Part shown: piece by piece, positions 1-11,224 of the stretch | How the letters are laid out: every line of letters begins with the position of its first letter | How positions within the stretch are numbered: the first letter of the stretch is position 1 | Assembly (NCBI RefSeq): GCF_038811545.1 | Contig: NZ_CP133319.1 | Span: 2,261,516-2,325,515 of the forward strand | Length of the DNA: 64,000 nucleotides | Reading direction: 5' to 3' | Source: Rhodoligotrophos sp. CJ14 | GTDB taxonomy: Bacteria > Pseudomonadota > Alphaproteobacteria > Rhizobiales > Im1 | Program-made: the position numbers and the translations under genes | Notes under the pieces: generated by a model | What the model was told of the DNA's origin: nothing | Database searches by the model: none | The model's input: the letters and a program-made list of their open reading frames with translations, nothing else

Positions 1-224
1 GAGGTATAGACATGCACCGTCTTTCCGGCGGCCTCCAGCATCGCGCGTACGAATGCCGTCACCGAGCCTTTGCCATTGGTGCCGGCCACATGGATCACCG
101 GCGGCAGCTTGCGCTCGGGATGACCCAAGGCCGCAAGGATGCGCCACATGCGATCCAAGGACAGATCGATGACCTTCGGGTGCAAGGCGGTCAATCGTGG
201 CAGGATGGCGTCGCTGAGCGACAT
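1..224 (-). CDS. folC: Bifunctional folylpolyglutamate/dihydrofolate synthase, N-terminal part
   Basis: The first 74 codons of a FolC protein; the rest lies beyond the left edge. FolC joins glutamate to dihydropteroate and then extends the glutamate tail of folates in the cytosol. The visible part carries the ATP-binding loop HVAGTNGKGS, the signature of Mur-ligase-like FolC enzymes, preceded by a helix containing LSLDRMWRILAALG. The ATG at 224 has an AGGAG ribosome site about eight bases upstream. It follows accD on the same strand after a 141-base gap, the usual accD-folC order in Rhizobiales. The call is firm although the gene is cut. Confidence 0.93.
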   Translation of the reverse strand, partial: MSLSDAILPRLTALHPKVIDLSLDRMWRILAALGHPERKLPPVIHVAGTNGKGSVTAFVRAMLEAAGKTVHVYT

Positions 225-365
225 TGGCCAATCTCCTGGCTTTCACACGTTGCATGGGCAGTTCAGGTCCGAGCAACGTAACGAGGGTCATTGTCAATGG
301 ACCAGAGCCAGACGCCGGGCATTGGCCGCACCGTCCCGTTTGGCTCTGGCTTAAATCCACTCTTG

Positions 366-1313
366 TCAGGTGGAGCTGACGGCAGCGTCACCCTGGCCTG
401 CCGTCTCGGTTTCCGCAGTAGCGAGGCCCTTTGTATCCTCTGATCCCGCAATCAGCAACGGTTCCGGCACATGCATCAGCATCCGCACCAGGCGGCTGAG
501 CGTCGCCCGCATCTCGTGTCGGTGCACCACCATGTCAACCATGCCGTGCTCCAGCAGGTATTCTGAACGCTGAAAGCCCTCGGGCAGCTTTTCCCGGATG
601 GTCTGCTCGATCACCCTGGGTCCCGCAAAGCCGATGAGCGCGCCTGGTTCTGCGATGTGAACATCCCCCAACATCGCATAGGAGGCTGTCACTCCGCCGG
701 TCGTCGGATTGGTCAGCACCACGAGATAAGGCAGCCGTGCGTCTTTCAGCATCTCGACCGCCACGGTCGTGCGCGGCATCTGCATGAGCGAGAGGATGCC
801 CTCCTGCATGCGGGCTCCACCGGAAGCAACGAACAGAATGAACGGGGCTTTGCGGCGCACGGCCGTCTGCATCGCCGTGATGATGCTTTCGCCCGCAGCC
901 ATTCCGAGCGAGCCGCCCATGAAGTCGAAATCCTGGACGGCGGCGACAGTCTCGACCCCATCGAGCTTTCCGACGCCGGCCTGCACGGCATCCTCTTTCC
1001 CGGTCTTCTGTCTGGCTTCCTTGAGGCGGTCCACATATTTCCGCTGGTCACGGAATTTGAGCGGATCGGTCGCCACCTTCGGCATCTCGATCTGCTCGTA
1101 ATGGCCCTCATCGAACAAGCCCTTGAGACGCACAGCCGGCGGCATGCGCATATGATAGTCGCTGCCGGGAATCACGAACTGGTTGGCCTCGAGGTCCCGG
1201 TAAAAGACCATTTGGCCCGTCTCCGGGCATTTGACCCAAAGATTGTCCGGCACTTCCCGGCGAGACAGGATGTTGCTGATCTTCGGGCGGACGAAATTCT
1301 TGATCCAGTTCAC
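366..1313 (-). CDS. accD: Acetyl-CoA carboxylase carboxyltransferase subunit beta
   Basis: Beta subunit of the carboxyltransferase that moves the carboxyl group from biotin carboxyl carrier protein to acetyl-CoA, the first step of fatty acid synthesis. About 315 residues. Crotonase-fold motifs are clear: [20 protein letters not shown] and [13 protein letters not shown]. The N-terminus ([10 protein letters not shown]...[10 protein letters not shown]) has one cysteine where E. coli AccD has a four-cysteine zinc ribbon; this loss is common in alphaproteobacteria. I chose the GTG at 1313 because homologues start with (M)NWI and a GAGAGGA ribosome site lies just upstream; the frame is open to an ATG at 1373. 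It lies between trpA and folC. Confidence 0.95.
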   Translation of the reverse strand: MNWIKNFVRPKISNILSRREVPDNLWVKCPETGQMVFYRDLEANQFVIPGSDYHMRMPPAVRLKGLFDEGHYEQIEMPKVATDPLKFRDQRKYVDRLKEARQKTGKEDAVQAGVGKLDGVETVAAVQDFDFMGGSLGMAAGESIITAMQTAVRRKAPFILFVASGGARMQEGILSLMQMPRTTVAVEMLKDARLPYLVVLTNPTTGGVTASYAMLGDVHIAEPGALIGFAGPRVIEQTIREKLPEGFQRSEYLLEHGMVDMVVHRHEMRATLSRLVRMLMHVPEPLLIAGSEDTKGLATAETETAGQGDAAVSST

Positions 1314-1391
1314 GAATTTTCCTCTCGGGCACGGCCGTGCGAACCCATCGTCCAGCATCGGCGCTGGCCGCACGGCATACGCGCTATGCTC

Positions 1392-2240
1392 CTATTCTGC
1401 TGCGGCGGCGCGGGCACCGCGCACGCCCTCCGCCAGAGATGCAACCAGCCGATGCACATCACCAATGGCATTTGCCGGCGGCCCCTGATTCGCGAGACTG
1501 TTCCGGATCACATCGACCAGCGCCGATCCCACCACCACCGCATCCGCATGGGCGGCGATCGCGGCCGCTTGTGCCGCCGTCTTCACCCCGAAGCCCACGG
1601 CGACCGGCAGGCTGGTCTGTGCACGGATGCGATCCAGAGCTTGCTTGACGGCGCTCGCGTCCGCGGCACGGGTTCCGGTGATGCCCGTGATCGAGACGTA
1701 ATAAACGAAGCCGCTCGTGTTCCTCAGCACCGTCGGCAGCCGCTTTTCATCGGTGGTGGGAGTGGCGAGCCTGATGAAGTTGAGCCCTGCCCGCAATGCC
1801 GGAAGACAAAGCTCTTCATCTTCCTCCGGCGGCAGATCGACCACGATGAGCCCATCCACGCCGGCCTCGCGGGCATCCGTGAGAAACCGCTCGACCCCAT
1901 AGCTATAGATCGGATTGTAATAACCCATGAGCACGATCGGCGTGCGGTCATCCTCAGCCCGGAAGTCCCGGACCATTGCCAGCGTCTTCTTGAGCGTTTG
2001 CCCGGCCGCCAATGCCCTGAGCGAGCTCGCCTGGATAGCCGGCCCATCCGCCATGGGGTCGGTGAACGGCATGCCAAGCTCGATGATATCGGCGCCGGCC
2101 CCAGGCAGTCCCTTCAAAAGGGCAAGAGAGGTCTCGTGATCGGGATCACCCGCCGTGATGAAGGTGACGAGCGCGGCGCGCCCTTCCCTCGCCAGCGCGG
2201 CGAAACAATCGTCAATACGGGTACGGTGCTCGGCACTCAT
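1392..2240 (-). CDS. trpA: Tryptophan synthase alpha subunit
   Basis: Cleaves indole-3-glycerol phosphate to indole and glyceraldehyde 3-phosphate; indole is channelled to TrpB. A TIM barrel of 282 residues, normal length. The catalytic glutamate lies in [15 protein letters not shown] near residue 50, the catalytic aspartate in the VVDLPPEE segment, and the phosphate-binding loops near GFGVKTAAQ and VVGSALV are intact. Only three bases separate it from trpB upstream, so the two are co-transcribed. The start is the ATG at 2240. Confidence 0.96.
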   Translation of the reverse strand: MSAEHRTRIDDCFAALAREGRAALVTFITAGDPDHETSLALLKGLPGAGADIIELGMPFTDPMADGPAIQASSLRALAAGQTLKKTLAMVRDFRAEDDRTPIVLMGYYNPIYSYGVERFLTDAREAGVDGLIVVDLPPEEDEELCLPALRAGLNFIRLATPTTDEKRLPTVLRNTSGFVYYVSITGITGTRAADASAVKQALDRIRAQTSLPVAVGFGVKTAAQAAAIAAHADAVVVGSALVDVIRNSLANQGPPANAIGDVHRLVASLAEGVRGARAAAAE

Positions 2241-2243
2241 GGC

Positions 2244-3467
2244 TCACATCTCCACGCCAAGATGCTCTGCAACCGCAAACACATCCTTATCACCGCGTCC
2301 GCTGAAATTGACGATAATGATCTCATCCTTGCCCATGCTCGGTGCGAGCTTTTCCACATAGGCCAGCGCATGGGCGCTTTCCAGGGCCGGGATGATGCCC
2401 TCGAGCTTCGTTACGCTCTGGAACGCAGCCAGCGCCTCCTTATCGGTGATCGGCACATATTTCACCCGGCCGATATCACTGAGCCATGAATGTTCCGGCC
2501 CGATACCGGGATAATCGAGCCCCGCGGAGATCGAATGCGCTTCCCGGATCTGTCCGTCATCGTTCTGCAGAAGATACGTGCGGTTCCCGTGCAGGACACC
2601 CGGCCGGCCGCCGCCGATCGATGCCGCATGCTCGCTCGTATCGATGCCCCGCCCTGCTGCCTCGACGCCGAAAATCTTGACGTCGCGATCATCCAGGAAG
2701 GGATGGAACAGGCCGATCGCGTTGGACCCGCCGCCGACGGCCGCCACCAGCGCATCCGGCAGCCGCCCTTCGGCCTCGAGGATCTGCTCTTTGGCTTCCT
2801 GCCCGATGATTGCCTGAAAGTCGCGCACCATCGCGGGATAAGGGTGCGGCCCAGCAGCCGTGCCGATGATGTAGAACGTATCATCCACATTGGAGACCCA
2901 GTCGCGCAGCGCCTCGTTCATGGCGTCCTTCAGCGTCTGCGAACCGGCGGTGACCGGGCGCACCTCCGCGCCGAGCAGCTTCATCCGGAACACGTTCGGC
3001 CGCTGCCGGGCAACGTCCGTCGCGCCCATATAGATCACGCAGGGCAGACCGAACCGCGCACACACGGTTGCCACCGCCACCCCATGCTGGCCAGCGCCGG
3101 TCTCCGCGATGATCCGCGTTTTGCCCATCCGGCGCGCGAGCAGCACCTGACCCAGGCAATTGTTGATCTTGTGAGACCCGGTGTGGTTCAGTTCCTCGCG
3201 TTTGAAATAGATCTTGGCGCCGCCAAGATGCTCCGTCATCCGTTCGGCGAAGTAGAGCGGGCTTGGCCGGCCTGAATAGGTCTTGTGCAGACCGTTCAGC
3301 TCCGCATGGAAGGCCGGGTCGGTCTTCGCCGCATTATAGGCCGCCTCGAGCGACAGGATCAGCGGCATCAGCGTTTCCGCGACGAACCGTCCGCCATGAA
3401 TGCCGAAATGCCCGCGCTCGTCGGGCCCGGAGCGATAGGTGTTTGCGATGGGAGCGGTTTCAGTCAT
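2244..3467 (-). CDS. trpB: Tryptophan synthase beta subunit
   Basis: PLP enzyme that condenses indole with serine to give tryptophan. 407 residues, the usual size. The PLP lysine is in [13 protein letters not shown], preceded by [12 protein letters not shown], and the phosphate-binding glycine run is VGGGSNAIG. The C-terminal NFSGRGDKD loop is typical of TrpB. It is the second gene of trpF-trpB-trpA, with a 43-base gap after trpF. Confidence 0.97.
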   Translation of the reverse strand: MTETAPIANTYRSGPDERGHFGIHGGRFVAETLMPLILSLEAAYNAAKTDPAFHAELNGLHKTYSGRPSPLYFAERMTEHLGGAKIYFKREELNHTGSHKINNCLGQVLLARRMGKTRIIAETGAGQHGVAVATVCARFGLPCVIYMGATDVARQRPNVFRMKLLGAEVRPVTAGSQTLKDAMNEALRDWVSNVDDTFYIIGTAAGPHPYPAMVRDFQAIIGQEAKEQILEAEGRLPDALVAAVGGGSNAIGLFHPFLDDRDVKIFGVEAAGRGIDTSEHAASIGGGRPGVLHGNRTYLLQNDDGQIREAHSISAGLDYPGIGPEHSWLSDIGRVKYVPITDKEALAAFQSVTKLEGIIPALESAHALAYVEKLAPSMGKDEIIIVNFSGRGDKDVFAVAEHLGVEM

Positions 3468-3510
3468 GCGGAATAAAGCTGGCTTTCAAGAATTCAGATC
3501 CAAACGGGTT

Positions 3511-4161
3511 CTAGCCCGCCCCCCTCACCGCCTCAATGAAATTCCTGATGAGATCCGGATCCTTCCGGCCTGGTGCTGTCTCCACGCCCGAAGACACGTC
3601 GACGATCGGGGCACCCGTCAGGCGGATCGCCTCCTTCACATTCTCAGGCGTCAGACCGCCCGAGAGCATGAAGGGCTTATTTCCCTTGTGCTGGCTGAGC
3701 AGTGACCAATCGAAGGCTACCCCATTGCCCCCCGGCAAGGCATTGGCGAGATTGGCGGGTGCTGCTGCATCGAACAGCATCAGCGCAGCCGCCCCTTCAT
3801 AGCGCGCGGCCGCCTCTATGTCGCTGGCCGTCCGAACCTGGATGGCCTTGATCACAGGCACGCCGAACCGGCTTACAATTTCAGAAACCCGTTCGGGGCT
3901 CTCGGTGCCATGGGCCTGAATGAAATCCGGTTCCACCGCGGCGACGATCTCGCTCAGCCTCTGATCATCCGCATCGACCGTCAGCACCACCTTCTGCGCC
4001 TGGCGACCGGCCAGCCGTGCGAGAAAAGCCGCATCAGCCGGCGCGACATTCCGCGGACTGCGAGGATAGAACACGAAGCCGATCATGTCGGCCTTCGCCG
4101 CGAGCGCTGCCTCCAACGTGGCGGGTTCGCTGATCCCGCAGACTTTCACTCGTGCATTCAA
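3511..4161 (-). CDS. trpF: Phosphoribosylanthranilate isomerase
   Basis: Converts N-(5-phosphoribosyl)anthranilate to the carboxyphenylamino-deoxyribulose phosphate of the tryptophan pathway. 216 residues with the N-terminal VKVCGI motif (catalytic Cys), GFVFYPRSPR, and LSGGLTPENV plus DVSSGVE at the C-terminal phosphate site. The likely start is a TTG at 4161 that overlaps the pyrF stop as TTGA, with GAGG upstream; a GTG at 4149 is the alternative. The overlap suggests translational coupling to pyrF. Confidence 0.94.
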   Translation of the reverse strand: MNARVKVCGISEPATLEAALAAKADMIGFVFYPRSPRNVAPADAAFLARLAGRQAQKVVLTVDADDQRLSEIVAAVEPDFIQAHGTESPERVSEIVSRFGVPVIKAIQVRTASDIEAAARYEGAAALMLFDAAAPANLANALPGGNGVAFDWSLLSQHKGNKPFMLSGGLTPENVKEAIRLTGAPIVDVSSGVETAPGRKDPDLIRNFIEAVRGAG

Positions 4162-4901
4162 CTCGCTGCCTCGCGCGCGCGATCAACTTCCGATGTGATG
4201 GCCTCAGCGGCCCTCACTGGGTCGGCTGCGGCAGTGATTGGCCGCCCGATCACCAGAATATGGGCACCCGCCTTGATCGTGTCACCCGGTGTGGCAATCC
4301 GCTTCTGATCGCCGCTCGCCGCATCCAAAGGCCGAATGCCTGGCACCACGGTCATGAAATGCTTGCCGAAGCCCGCGCGCATGGCGGCAACCTCTGCCGG
4401 GCTGCACACCACGCCGTCGAGCCCACACCCTGCTGTGATCGCGGCAAGCTGCAGGGCATGATGCGACGCATCTGCCCCATGGCTCATGTCGAAACCGAGC
4501 GTCGCCAAGTCCATGCCATCGAGGCTCGTGAGAATGGTCACCGCGATCAGCTTCGGCCTCGCATCGGCCGGCGCTCCATCAATCGCCTCCCGCGCGGCTG
4601 ACAGCATGGCCGCTCCACCCGTGGCGTGAACATTGACGATCGCCGGCGGAATGCCAAGGCGGGTGATCGACCTGAGACCGCCTGCAACCGTATTTGGAAT
4701 ATCGTGCAGCTTGAGATCGAGGAACACCGGCACACCGCAGGCGGCAACCCGCTCATAACCCTGGGGGCCGTTGGCATAGAAGAATTCGAGCCCCAGCTTG
4801 ACGAAGCCGACCACGCCCTTGAGCGCGCGGGCAAGGGATACGGCGCGGTCGACATCCGGCGTATCGAGGGCGACGCAGATCGGGTTGGGAAGCGGGCTCA
4901 T
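4158..4901 (-). CDS. pyrF: Orotidine 5'-phosphate decarboxylase
   Basis: Last step of UMP synthesis: decarboxylation of OMP. 247 residues. The catalytic array appears as FLDLKLHDIPNTV (the D-x-K-x-x-D motif of the family), and the phosphate-binding end as PGIRP and VIGRPIT. First gene of the pyrF-trpF-trpB-trpA run and overlapping trpF by four bases. A weak TATAAG lies in the upstream leader, but no strong promoter is obvious. Confidence 0.95.
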   Translation of the reverse strand: MSPLPNPICVALDTPDVDRAVSLARALKGVVGFVKLGLEFFYANGPQGYERVAACGVPVFLDLKLHDIPNTVAGGLRSITRLGIPPAIVNVHATGGAAMLSAAREAIDGAPADARPKLIAVTILTSLDGMDLATLGFDMSHGADASHHALQLAAITAGCGLDGVVCSPAEVAAMRAGFGKHFMTVVPGIRPLDAASGDQKRIATPGDTIKAGAHILVIGRPITAAADPVRAAEAITSEVDRAREAAS

Positions 4902-5035
4902 TGGCTGCCTGTATCTGTTTGCGCGGCTTATAACAGATCAGAGGGGTCGGTGCGAGAACTGTGCAGCGACACCGCCAGCCGAAAATGCGAACCAAGCCAG
5001 AGTTACAACCGGCTTCGGTCGGAACGCGACACCCT

Positions 5036-5866
5036 CTATCCGCCGCATCCGCACCAAAGCACATGTTCGGCGCGATCTCCCCGAATCGCCGCCGCATCCC
5101 ACCCATCCCCGAAATCGAAGGCACTATAGGTGACGATCTCGTATTTGCCATCGGCGTCAATATCGAGAATGGCAACGATCTGATTGTTCAGGAGCGAGGC
5201 GGCCTGCTCTTCCGAGCTCGCCTCCGCGGCGGCCACCACGTCGCTGCGAATGGGAATGACTTTCTCTCGCCCCGCCACCAGCAACACGGAATAATCCCCC
5301 GCGACGGCGCCATCATTGCCGATCCGCGCGGCATTGATCACCAGTTCGTCCTGTCCATCTCCATCGAGATCCACCGACAAGACTTGCTTGAACTTGAGTT
5401 CGGGCTCGGCAATCCCTGCCGCTTTGAGGTGATCGGTGAGCACTTGGCGTGCGCGCTCGTCCGGCTCCTTCACCGCCAGCGCCTTCGGCAACAGGCTCTT
5501 TACGTCCGCCTCATGGCCAGAGACGGCAACCGCAAACACCCCCGGCTGGTCATCCTCCAACGCCAGCTCAACCCCGTAGCTCGCCTCGCAATCTCCCGTC
5601 TCGGTGAGTTCTGCCGGACCAACCGCACTGACCTCTCTGAGGGTACCGGACAGGGTGATGAGCGTATAGGCCTGACTATAGCCGAGCGAGGGCACGATCT
5701 GCTCAGCGGCGATGAAGTTGGCACCATCAGCCCCGCCGAGGAAGCAGGTCTCACCCTCCGGGGTCACCCCGACAACGGCGCGCCCGCCCGCATGCGAGGG
5801 CGCTACCGCCGCGATGAGAGAAACGACCGTGATGAGCGCTGCGAGCGCACCGCACCGGCCCCTCAT
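5036..5866 (-). CDS. Secreted protein with calcium-loop-like repeats, function unknown
   Basis: 276 residues beginning with a clear Sec signal peptide (hydrophobic run ending SHAGG). Two acidic loops, DLDGDGQDELV near residue 170 and DIDADGKYEIV near residue 238, resemble the Asp-rich loops of FG-GAP/VCBS-type or EF-hand-like calcium sites. The C-terminus ends CGCGG. The start codon overlaps the stop of the upstream ornithine cyclodeaminase homologue as ATGA, so the two are co-translated. I do not recognise a named family; an exported calcium-binding protein is the most that can be said. Confidence 0.75.
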   Translation of the reverse strand: MRGRCGALAALITVVSLIAAVAPSHAGGRAVVGVTPEGETCFLGGADGANFIAAEQIVPSLGYSQAYTLITLSGTLREVSAVGPAELTETGDCEASYGVELALEDDQPGVFAVAVSGHEADVKSLLPKALAVKEPDERARQVLTDHLKAAGIAEPELKFKQVLSVDLDGDGQDELVINAARIGNDGAVAGDYSVLLVAGREKVIPIRSDVVAAAEASSEEQAASLLNNQIVAILDIDADGKYEIVTYSAFDFGDGWDAAAIRGDRAEHVLWCGCGG

Positions 5867-6831
5867 GCCGCCTCCGCACGGCGATAGAGCATGATGGCTG
5901 CGGCGAGATCCTCGAGTGCCGTTCCGACAGATTTGAACACGGTGATCTCCTGGTCGGACATCCGCCCGGCCACCCGGCCAGTGCAGAGATCAGCAAGCTC
6001 GCCGCGGATCTTGTCGGCCTTGAGCGCCCCGGCATCGATGGCCTGCACGATATCGCCGGCTTCGGCAAAGGCGCCTTCGCGCGTGTCGACGTAAACCGCC
6101 CCGCGTCGCATGACCTCGTCATCACTCTCGCGCAGGCTGGGCTTGAAGGCGCCCACCAGATCCACGTGGACCCCAGGCTTCAGCACGGCCCCATGCACCA
6201 GCGGCTCGGCGGACATGGTTGCGCAGGAAATGATGTCGGCCTCCGGCGCGGCGCTGTCCATGTCTGGAATGGCTGCTGCCTCGAACCCTTCGGCCCGCAG
6301 CGTTTGTGCAAGCGCATCCGCCTTGTCGCGCGACCGGTTCCAGACCAGCACCCGCTTGATGGGCCGCACAGCCGCATGCGCGCGGGCGAGATGGGGAGCC
6401 AATGCCCCAGCCCCTGCCAGCAGGAGCGTTTCAGCCCCTTCTCGCGCGAGATAGGAGGCAGCGAGCGCCGAGGCCGAGGCCGTCCGCCGGACGGTGAGCT
6501 CCGCGCCCTCGATCAAGGCTATGGCCGCACCGGTTTTGCCATCGATCAGCAGATACTGGCCTTGGATGCTTGGCCGCCCATGTGTCGGATTATCGGGGAA
6601 AACGCTCAGGATCTTGAGGCCGATATAGCTGCCCAGCGCGGCGCTTTCTTGTGCCAGGCCCGTCCAGGCCGGCATCAGCAGGAACAATCCCTCGGCGCGG
6701 TCACCGCGTGGAAGCGAATGATGATGGCGGAGGGGCGTCGAGATACTGCCGGCAAAGCCATCACGCAAGGCGTCGACGAAATCCCGGTAGCTTGCGATGT
6801 CCCGGATCGCATTGGCATCGATGATCCGCAT
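5863..6831 (-). CDS. Ornithine cyclodeaminase / mu-crystallin family protein
   Basis: 322 residues of the OCD/mu-crystallin fold: an N-terminal substrate domain (RHHHSLPRGD, then GLKILSVFPDNP), the conserved LIEGAELTVRRTASASALAA segment, and a Rossmann NAD(P) site at LLLAGAGALAPHLARA. Members include ornithine cyclodeaminase, alanine dehydrogenase, ketimine reductase and nopaline/octopine-type imine reductases, so the substrate is not determined. A GAGAGGGG ribosome site precedes the ATG. It overlaps the secreted protein gene downstream; the pairing is not one I know and gives no clear substrate hint. Confidence 0.88.
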   Translation of the reverse strand: MRIIDANAIRDIASYRDFVDALRDGFAGSISTPLRHHHSLPRGDRAEGLFLLMPAWTGLAQESAALGSYIGLKILSVFPDNPTHGRPSIQGQYLLIDGKTGAAIALIEGAELTVRRTASASALAASYLAREGAETLLLAGAGALAPHLARAHAAVRPIKRVLVWNRSRDKADALAQTLRAEGFEAAAIPDMDSAAPEADIISCATMSAEPLVHGAVLKPGVHVDLVGAFKPSLRESDDEVMRRGAVYVDTREGAFAEAGDIVQAIDAGALKADKIRGELADLCTGRVAGRMSDQEITVFKSVGTALEDLAAAIMLYRRAEAA

Positions 6832-6888
6832 GGAGCCCCTCTCGACTAGAGCAATTCCAACCGGCCTTCCCCTGCGGAACTGCGTAAC

Positions 6889-6936
6889 AGAACTTAGATC
6901 ATTTCACCGTCTCCCCAAAACGGTGAATTGATCTAG
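6889..6936. repeat. Dispersed palindromic repeat, GAACTTAGA...GATCTAG type
   Basis: An inverted repeat with 16-base arms at 6895-6910 and 6920-6935, one mismatch, around a nine-base loop. The last bases, CTAG, contain the stop codon of the lapA-like gene (TAG read from 6935 to 6933). A second, more degenerate copy lies at 29824-29870, and its head GAACTTAGA recurs at 57887. A CTAGAGCAATTCC start of a further repeat type lies just before it, near 6845. Confidence 0.75.
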
Positions 6937-7292
6937 ACCGGATGAAGCGGAGCCGGCACCTGGGTGGTGCGTGGCACGGGCACGCTTTGATCAGAGGCAG
7001 CAACCGCGCTGCGGTCGCGCTCGGTCTCCAGCCTGCGAACCTCCTGCCGTTGCAGCCTCGCCTCTTTTCGCCACTTGCCCTGGCTGAGCCAGGCGGATGT
7101 CCCCCCGATCAGCATGCCGAGGATAATGGTGGCAACCAGCAGCACATAGAGCGGCAATTCGAAGGAGAGCCATGGCTGCTCCATATCGAACGGATCCAGA
7201 GAGAACACCACCGGCCGCCTGTTCGCGACGGCGACAATAATGACGATCAGGGCAACGGGAATGCCCAAAAGCCACGAAAGGATGCGCTTCAA
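6933..7292 (-). CDS. lapA: LapA-domain (DUF1049) inner membrane protein
   Basis: 119-residue membrane protein with two transmembrane segments (about residues 4-22 and 48-68) separated by the short periplasmic stretch characteristic of LapA, followed by a charged cytoplasmic coiled coil (KWRKEARLQRQEVRRLETERD). In E. coli LapA works with LapB in controlling lipopolysaccharide synthesis; the small domain itself is widespread. Position downstream of ihfB is typical for Rhizobiales. The start appears to be TTG at 7292 with GGAG nine bases upstream. The stop codon is supplied by a dispersed repeat. Confidence 0.85.
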   Translation of the reverse strand: MKRILSWLLGIPVALIVIIVAVANRRPVVFSLDPFDMEQPWLSFELPLYVLLVATIILGMLIGGTSAWLSQGKWRKEARLQRQEVRRLETERDRSAVAASDQSVPVPRTTQVPAPLHPV

Positions 7293-7948
7293 AACAGCAC
7301 TCCGCGCTTGTCGTGGAGACCTGGACGGTAGCCGTCTCCGCAGGAATCACGGGGACTGTCAACCGGAGCAAACACCGGCTAAACAGCGATTCCCTATGAT
7401 ATCAGATTGGCGGCGACCGAGACAGTCCGACGATCGACCGATGGTTGATACCGCGACGCCATAAGGGCAAGCAGGGATCTATGCGGCCTGCCGATGACCC
7501 GTTGCGCAGGCGAACTCACCAGGACAATTACCGATGGCTGGAGGCTGACACGCACTCTGCACGAGACCGCGCCCACCAAAGCACGAGGCGAGGAATGCGC
7601 CGTCTATGCCCGCTCCAAAAAGGAGATCTTTTGCTGGTCGCATTTCTTGACGCGAGCCGGTGCCCCACTTCGCTTGAAAATGCTCCAGGCGAGCCGCATG
7701 AAGATAGAGCGAGCAAAGATGCAAGAGCTGTTTAGCTGCTCGGCGAAAATCGACGATGCTGTGGAGCACCATCGCGGAGAGCTGGCGAGCGAAGCGGTCC
7801 GCTCACTCTCACCGGATCCGAGAGCGTTCGCGATGGTGATCAGGGAAGCGGAAGACGAGGGAATAGCTTATACTGTCGACGTGTCCCCGCAGGGGCCTTA
7901 GCGGTCATGCGCGCCTATGCAGGCCGCATCCCTCAACAAAGGGCGTGC
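7293..7948. other. Gene-poor interval between lapA and ihfB
   Basis: 656 bases with no confident gene. It contains a degenerate copy of the dispersed repeat at 7638-7688. A plus-strand open frame, 7494-7901 (135 codons), runs through the repeat and has no ribosome site; its last 67 codons (from 7700) look more protein-like but match nothing I know. Upstream regions for lapA lie at the left end. The interval is best treated as intergenic. Confidence 0.55.
7638..7688 (+). repeat. Dispersed repeat, degenerate copy (GCATTTTC...GAAATGCTC type)
   Basis: About 50 bases that align with the near-identical copies at 26537-26586 (opposite orientation) and 57951-57999. Shared blocks are CGCATTT, ACGCGA-CCGGT, CCACTTCGCT and GAAAATGCTC. 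Several substitutions show that this copy is older or decaying. Confidence 0.7.
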
Positions 7949-8248
7949 TCACTCTTCCCCGTCTTGAGAGCCGCCATTCAAACGGTCGCGAAGCTCCTTG
8001 CCCGTCTTGAAATAAGGCACCCGCTTGGCACCCACATCCACCGGCGTTCCCGTGCGCGGATTACGCGCCACACGAGGCTGCCTTTCCTTGACGGAGAAGG
8101 CGCCGAAGCCACGGAGCTCCACCCGATCCCCACGTGCGAGCGCGTCGCGAATTTCCCCTAGGATCGTATTGATGATCCGCTCGACATCGCGCTGATACAA
8201 GTGGGGATTCTGCTGAGCTATGTGCAGAATGAGCTCAGACTTGATCAT
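7949..8248 (-). CDS. ihfB: Integration host factor beta subunit
   Basis: 99 residues of the HU/IHF family. IHF is a heterodimer that bends DNA sharply at specific sites and helps promoters, replication origins and recombination. The beta-arm DNA-binding segment [18 protein letters not shown] and the RGFGAF motif are intact; the start MIKSELI matches IhfB rather than IhfA or HU. It lies directly downstream of sppA, the conserved rpsA-sppA-ihfB arrangement. It has a short acidic tail. Confidence 0.95.
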   Translation of the reverse strand: MIKSELILHIAQQNPHLYQRDVERIINTILGEIRDALARGDRVELRGFGAFSVKERQPRVARNPRTGTPVDVGAKRVPYFKTGKELRDRLNGGSQDGEE

Positions 8249-8303
8249 GCCCCCTCCACCCCGAGGTATCTCTGTTCAGTTCGACAGAGCTCCTGTCCCA
8301 ATG

Positions 8304-9257
8304 TCAGTTAGGGTGCCAAATGGACACAAGACCGTCAAGGCTAAGTCTTTCTGACTGAATAGTTTTTTCAACTGTGTCAAAAAAGTCACCTAGGCCGATC
8401 GCGCTTAGAAGCAGCCGCGCGGCCTGGGCACCGAGGCCAAGCTCGCTCGAATCCGGCACGGGCCAGTTTACCACTTCCAGATCACGGGAAATGTTCCTCT
8501 GGGTGCGCAGCCAGTTCAGCGCCTCCTCTTCACCGCCAAGTTCATCGGCCAGGCCGGCCACCACAGCTTGGCGGCCGGTAAACACGCGCCCATCCGCGAT
8601 CTGGCGCACATCGCCGATGCTCATGCCTCGCCGTTCTGCGACAAGCCCCACGAACCAGTCGAAGCTGTCATCGACGAGCGCTTGAGTTACCCGCCGCACG
8701 TCGTCGCGCAGGGGTGTGAAGGGGGATGGCTCTGCTTTGAGCGGACCGCTCTTGATCTCGTTCATCGAGACCCCGAGCTTGCTCAGAAGCTCCGTTACCT
8801 CTGGCCATTGCAGAATGACACCGATCGATCCGGTGGTTGTATTGCCCAAGGCCACGATGTGGTCGGCTGCGATCGCGGTAATATAGCCGCCGGAAGCGGC
8901 AACAGTCCCCATGGTGGTGACCACCGGCTTGACGCCAGCCAGTTCACGAATGGATTTGTAGAGGAGTTCGGATCCCGCCGTGGTGCCGCCCGGGCTGTTC
9001 ACCTCGATGATGACGGCTTTGACCCGGCTGTTCTTCCGCAGGTCTTCCAGAAGCTTCTCATATCCATCGGTGTCGGCGATGACACCCGAGACCCGCACGC
9101 GGGCGATATGATCTTGGAATTTGTTGATTTCTGTGGTTCCCGCGCTGGCAATTATGGCGATGAGTATCGCCCCGAGCACGGCGAGAACCGCGAAAACTCT
9201 CCAGAAGGAAAGCCGCCGCTTGAGGCGGCGGCGATCAGCAAGAATGTCAGCATCCAT
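8304..9257 (-). CDS. sppA: Signal peptide peptidase SppA, short (36 kDa) type
   Basis: About 317 residues; an inner membrane serine protease that clears cleaved signal peptides. One N-terminal transmembrane segment (about residues 18-40) places the catalytic domain in the periplasm. The serine nucleophile lies in TTTGSIGV near residue 135, the lysine in the KSGPLKAEPSPF segment, and INSPGGT is the ClpP-like oxyanion loop. I took the ATG at 9257; the GTG at 9260 directly before it is an equal candidate. Located between rpsA and ihfB. Confidence 0.92.
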   Translation of the reverse strand: MDADILADRRRLKRRLSFWRVFAVLAVLGAILIAIIASAGTTEINKFQDHIARVRVSGVIADTDGYEKLLEDLRKNSRVKAVIIEVNSPGGTTAGSELLYKSIRELAGVKPVVTTMGTVAASGGYITAIAADHIVALGNTTTGSIGVILQWPEVTELLSKLGVSMNEIKSGPLKAEPSPFTPLRDDVRRVTQALVDDSFDWFVGLVAERRGMSIGDVRQIADGRVFTGRQAVVAGLADELGGEEEALNWLRTQRNISRDLEVVNWPVPDSSELGLGAQAARLLLSAIGLGDFFDTVEKTIQSERLSLDGLVSIWHPN

Positions 9258-9308
9258 CACGGCATCATATCCAAAATATGCGTATCATGCCGTGACGGCG
9301 TAAATCTG

Positions 9309-11051
<1,743 letters not shown>

Positions 11052-11069
11052 AAATCCTCATCATTGAAA

Positions 11070-11086
11070 TTGCCCTTGCCGGGCAA
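11070..11086 (-). promoter_or_regulatory. Small hairpin in the rpsA leader
   Basis: TTGCCC and GGGCAA arms around a five-base loop, ending 18 bases upstream of the rpsA start codon and next to its ribosome site. S1 represses its own translation in enterobacteria through leader structure; whether this hairpin has that role is a guess. Confidence 0.3.
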
Positions 11087-11224
11087 CCGGGGTTTGCCCA
11101 CGGGAACCGCAGGACATCCCGCTCTGCTCAGCAGCCCCTTGGCCGCCGCGCATAAACGGGCTCGATATACACATCCTGTTCCGAATGCCCCTGCACGCCA
11201 GGAGCAAAGCGGCTTCGGACAAGC

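Noticed and set aside
657-2489. A 610-codon open frame on the plus strand
   Set aside because: It lies antisense to accD, trpA and trpB, has His- and Arg-rich composition typical of antisense frames in high-GC DNA, and shows no domain.
7494-7901. A 135-codon plus-strand frame between lapA and ihfB
   Set aside because: It reads through a repeat and lacks a ribosome site; the last 67 codons could be a remnant but match no family I know.
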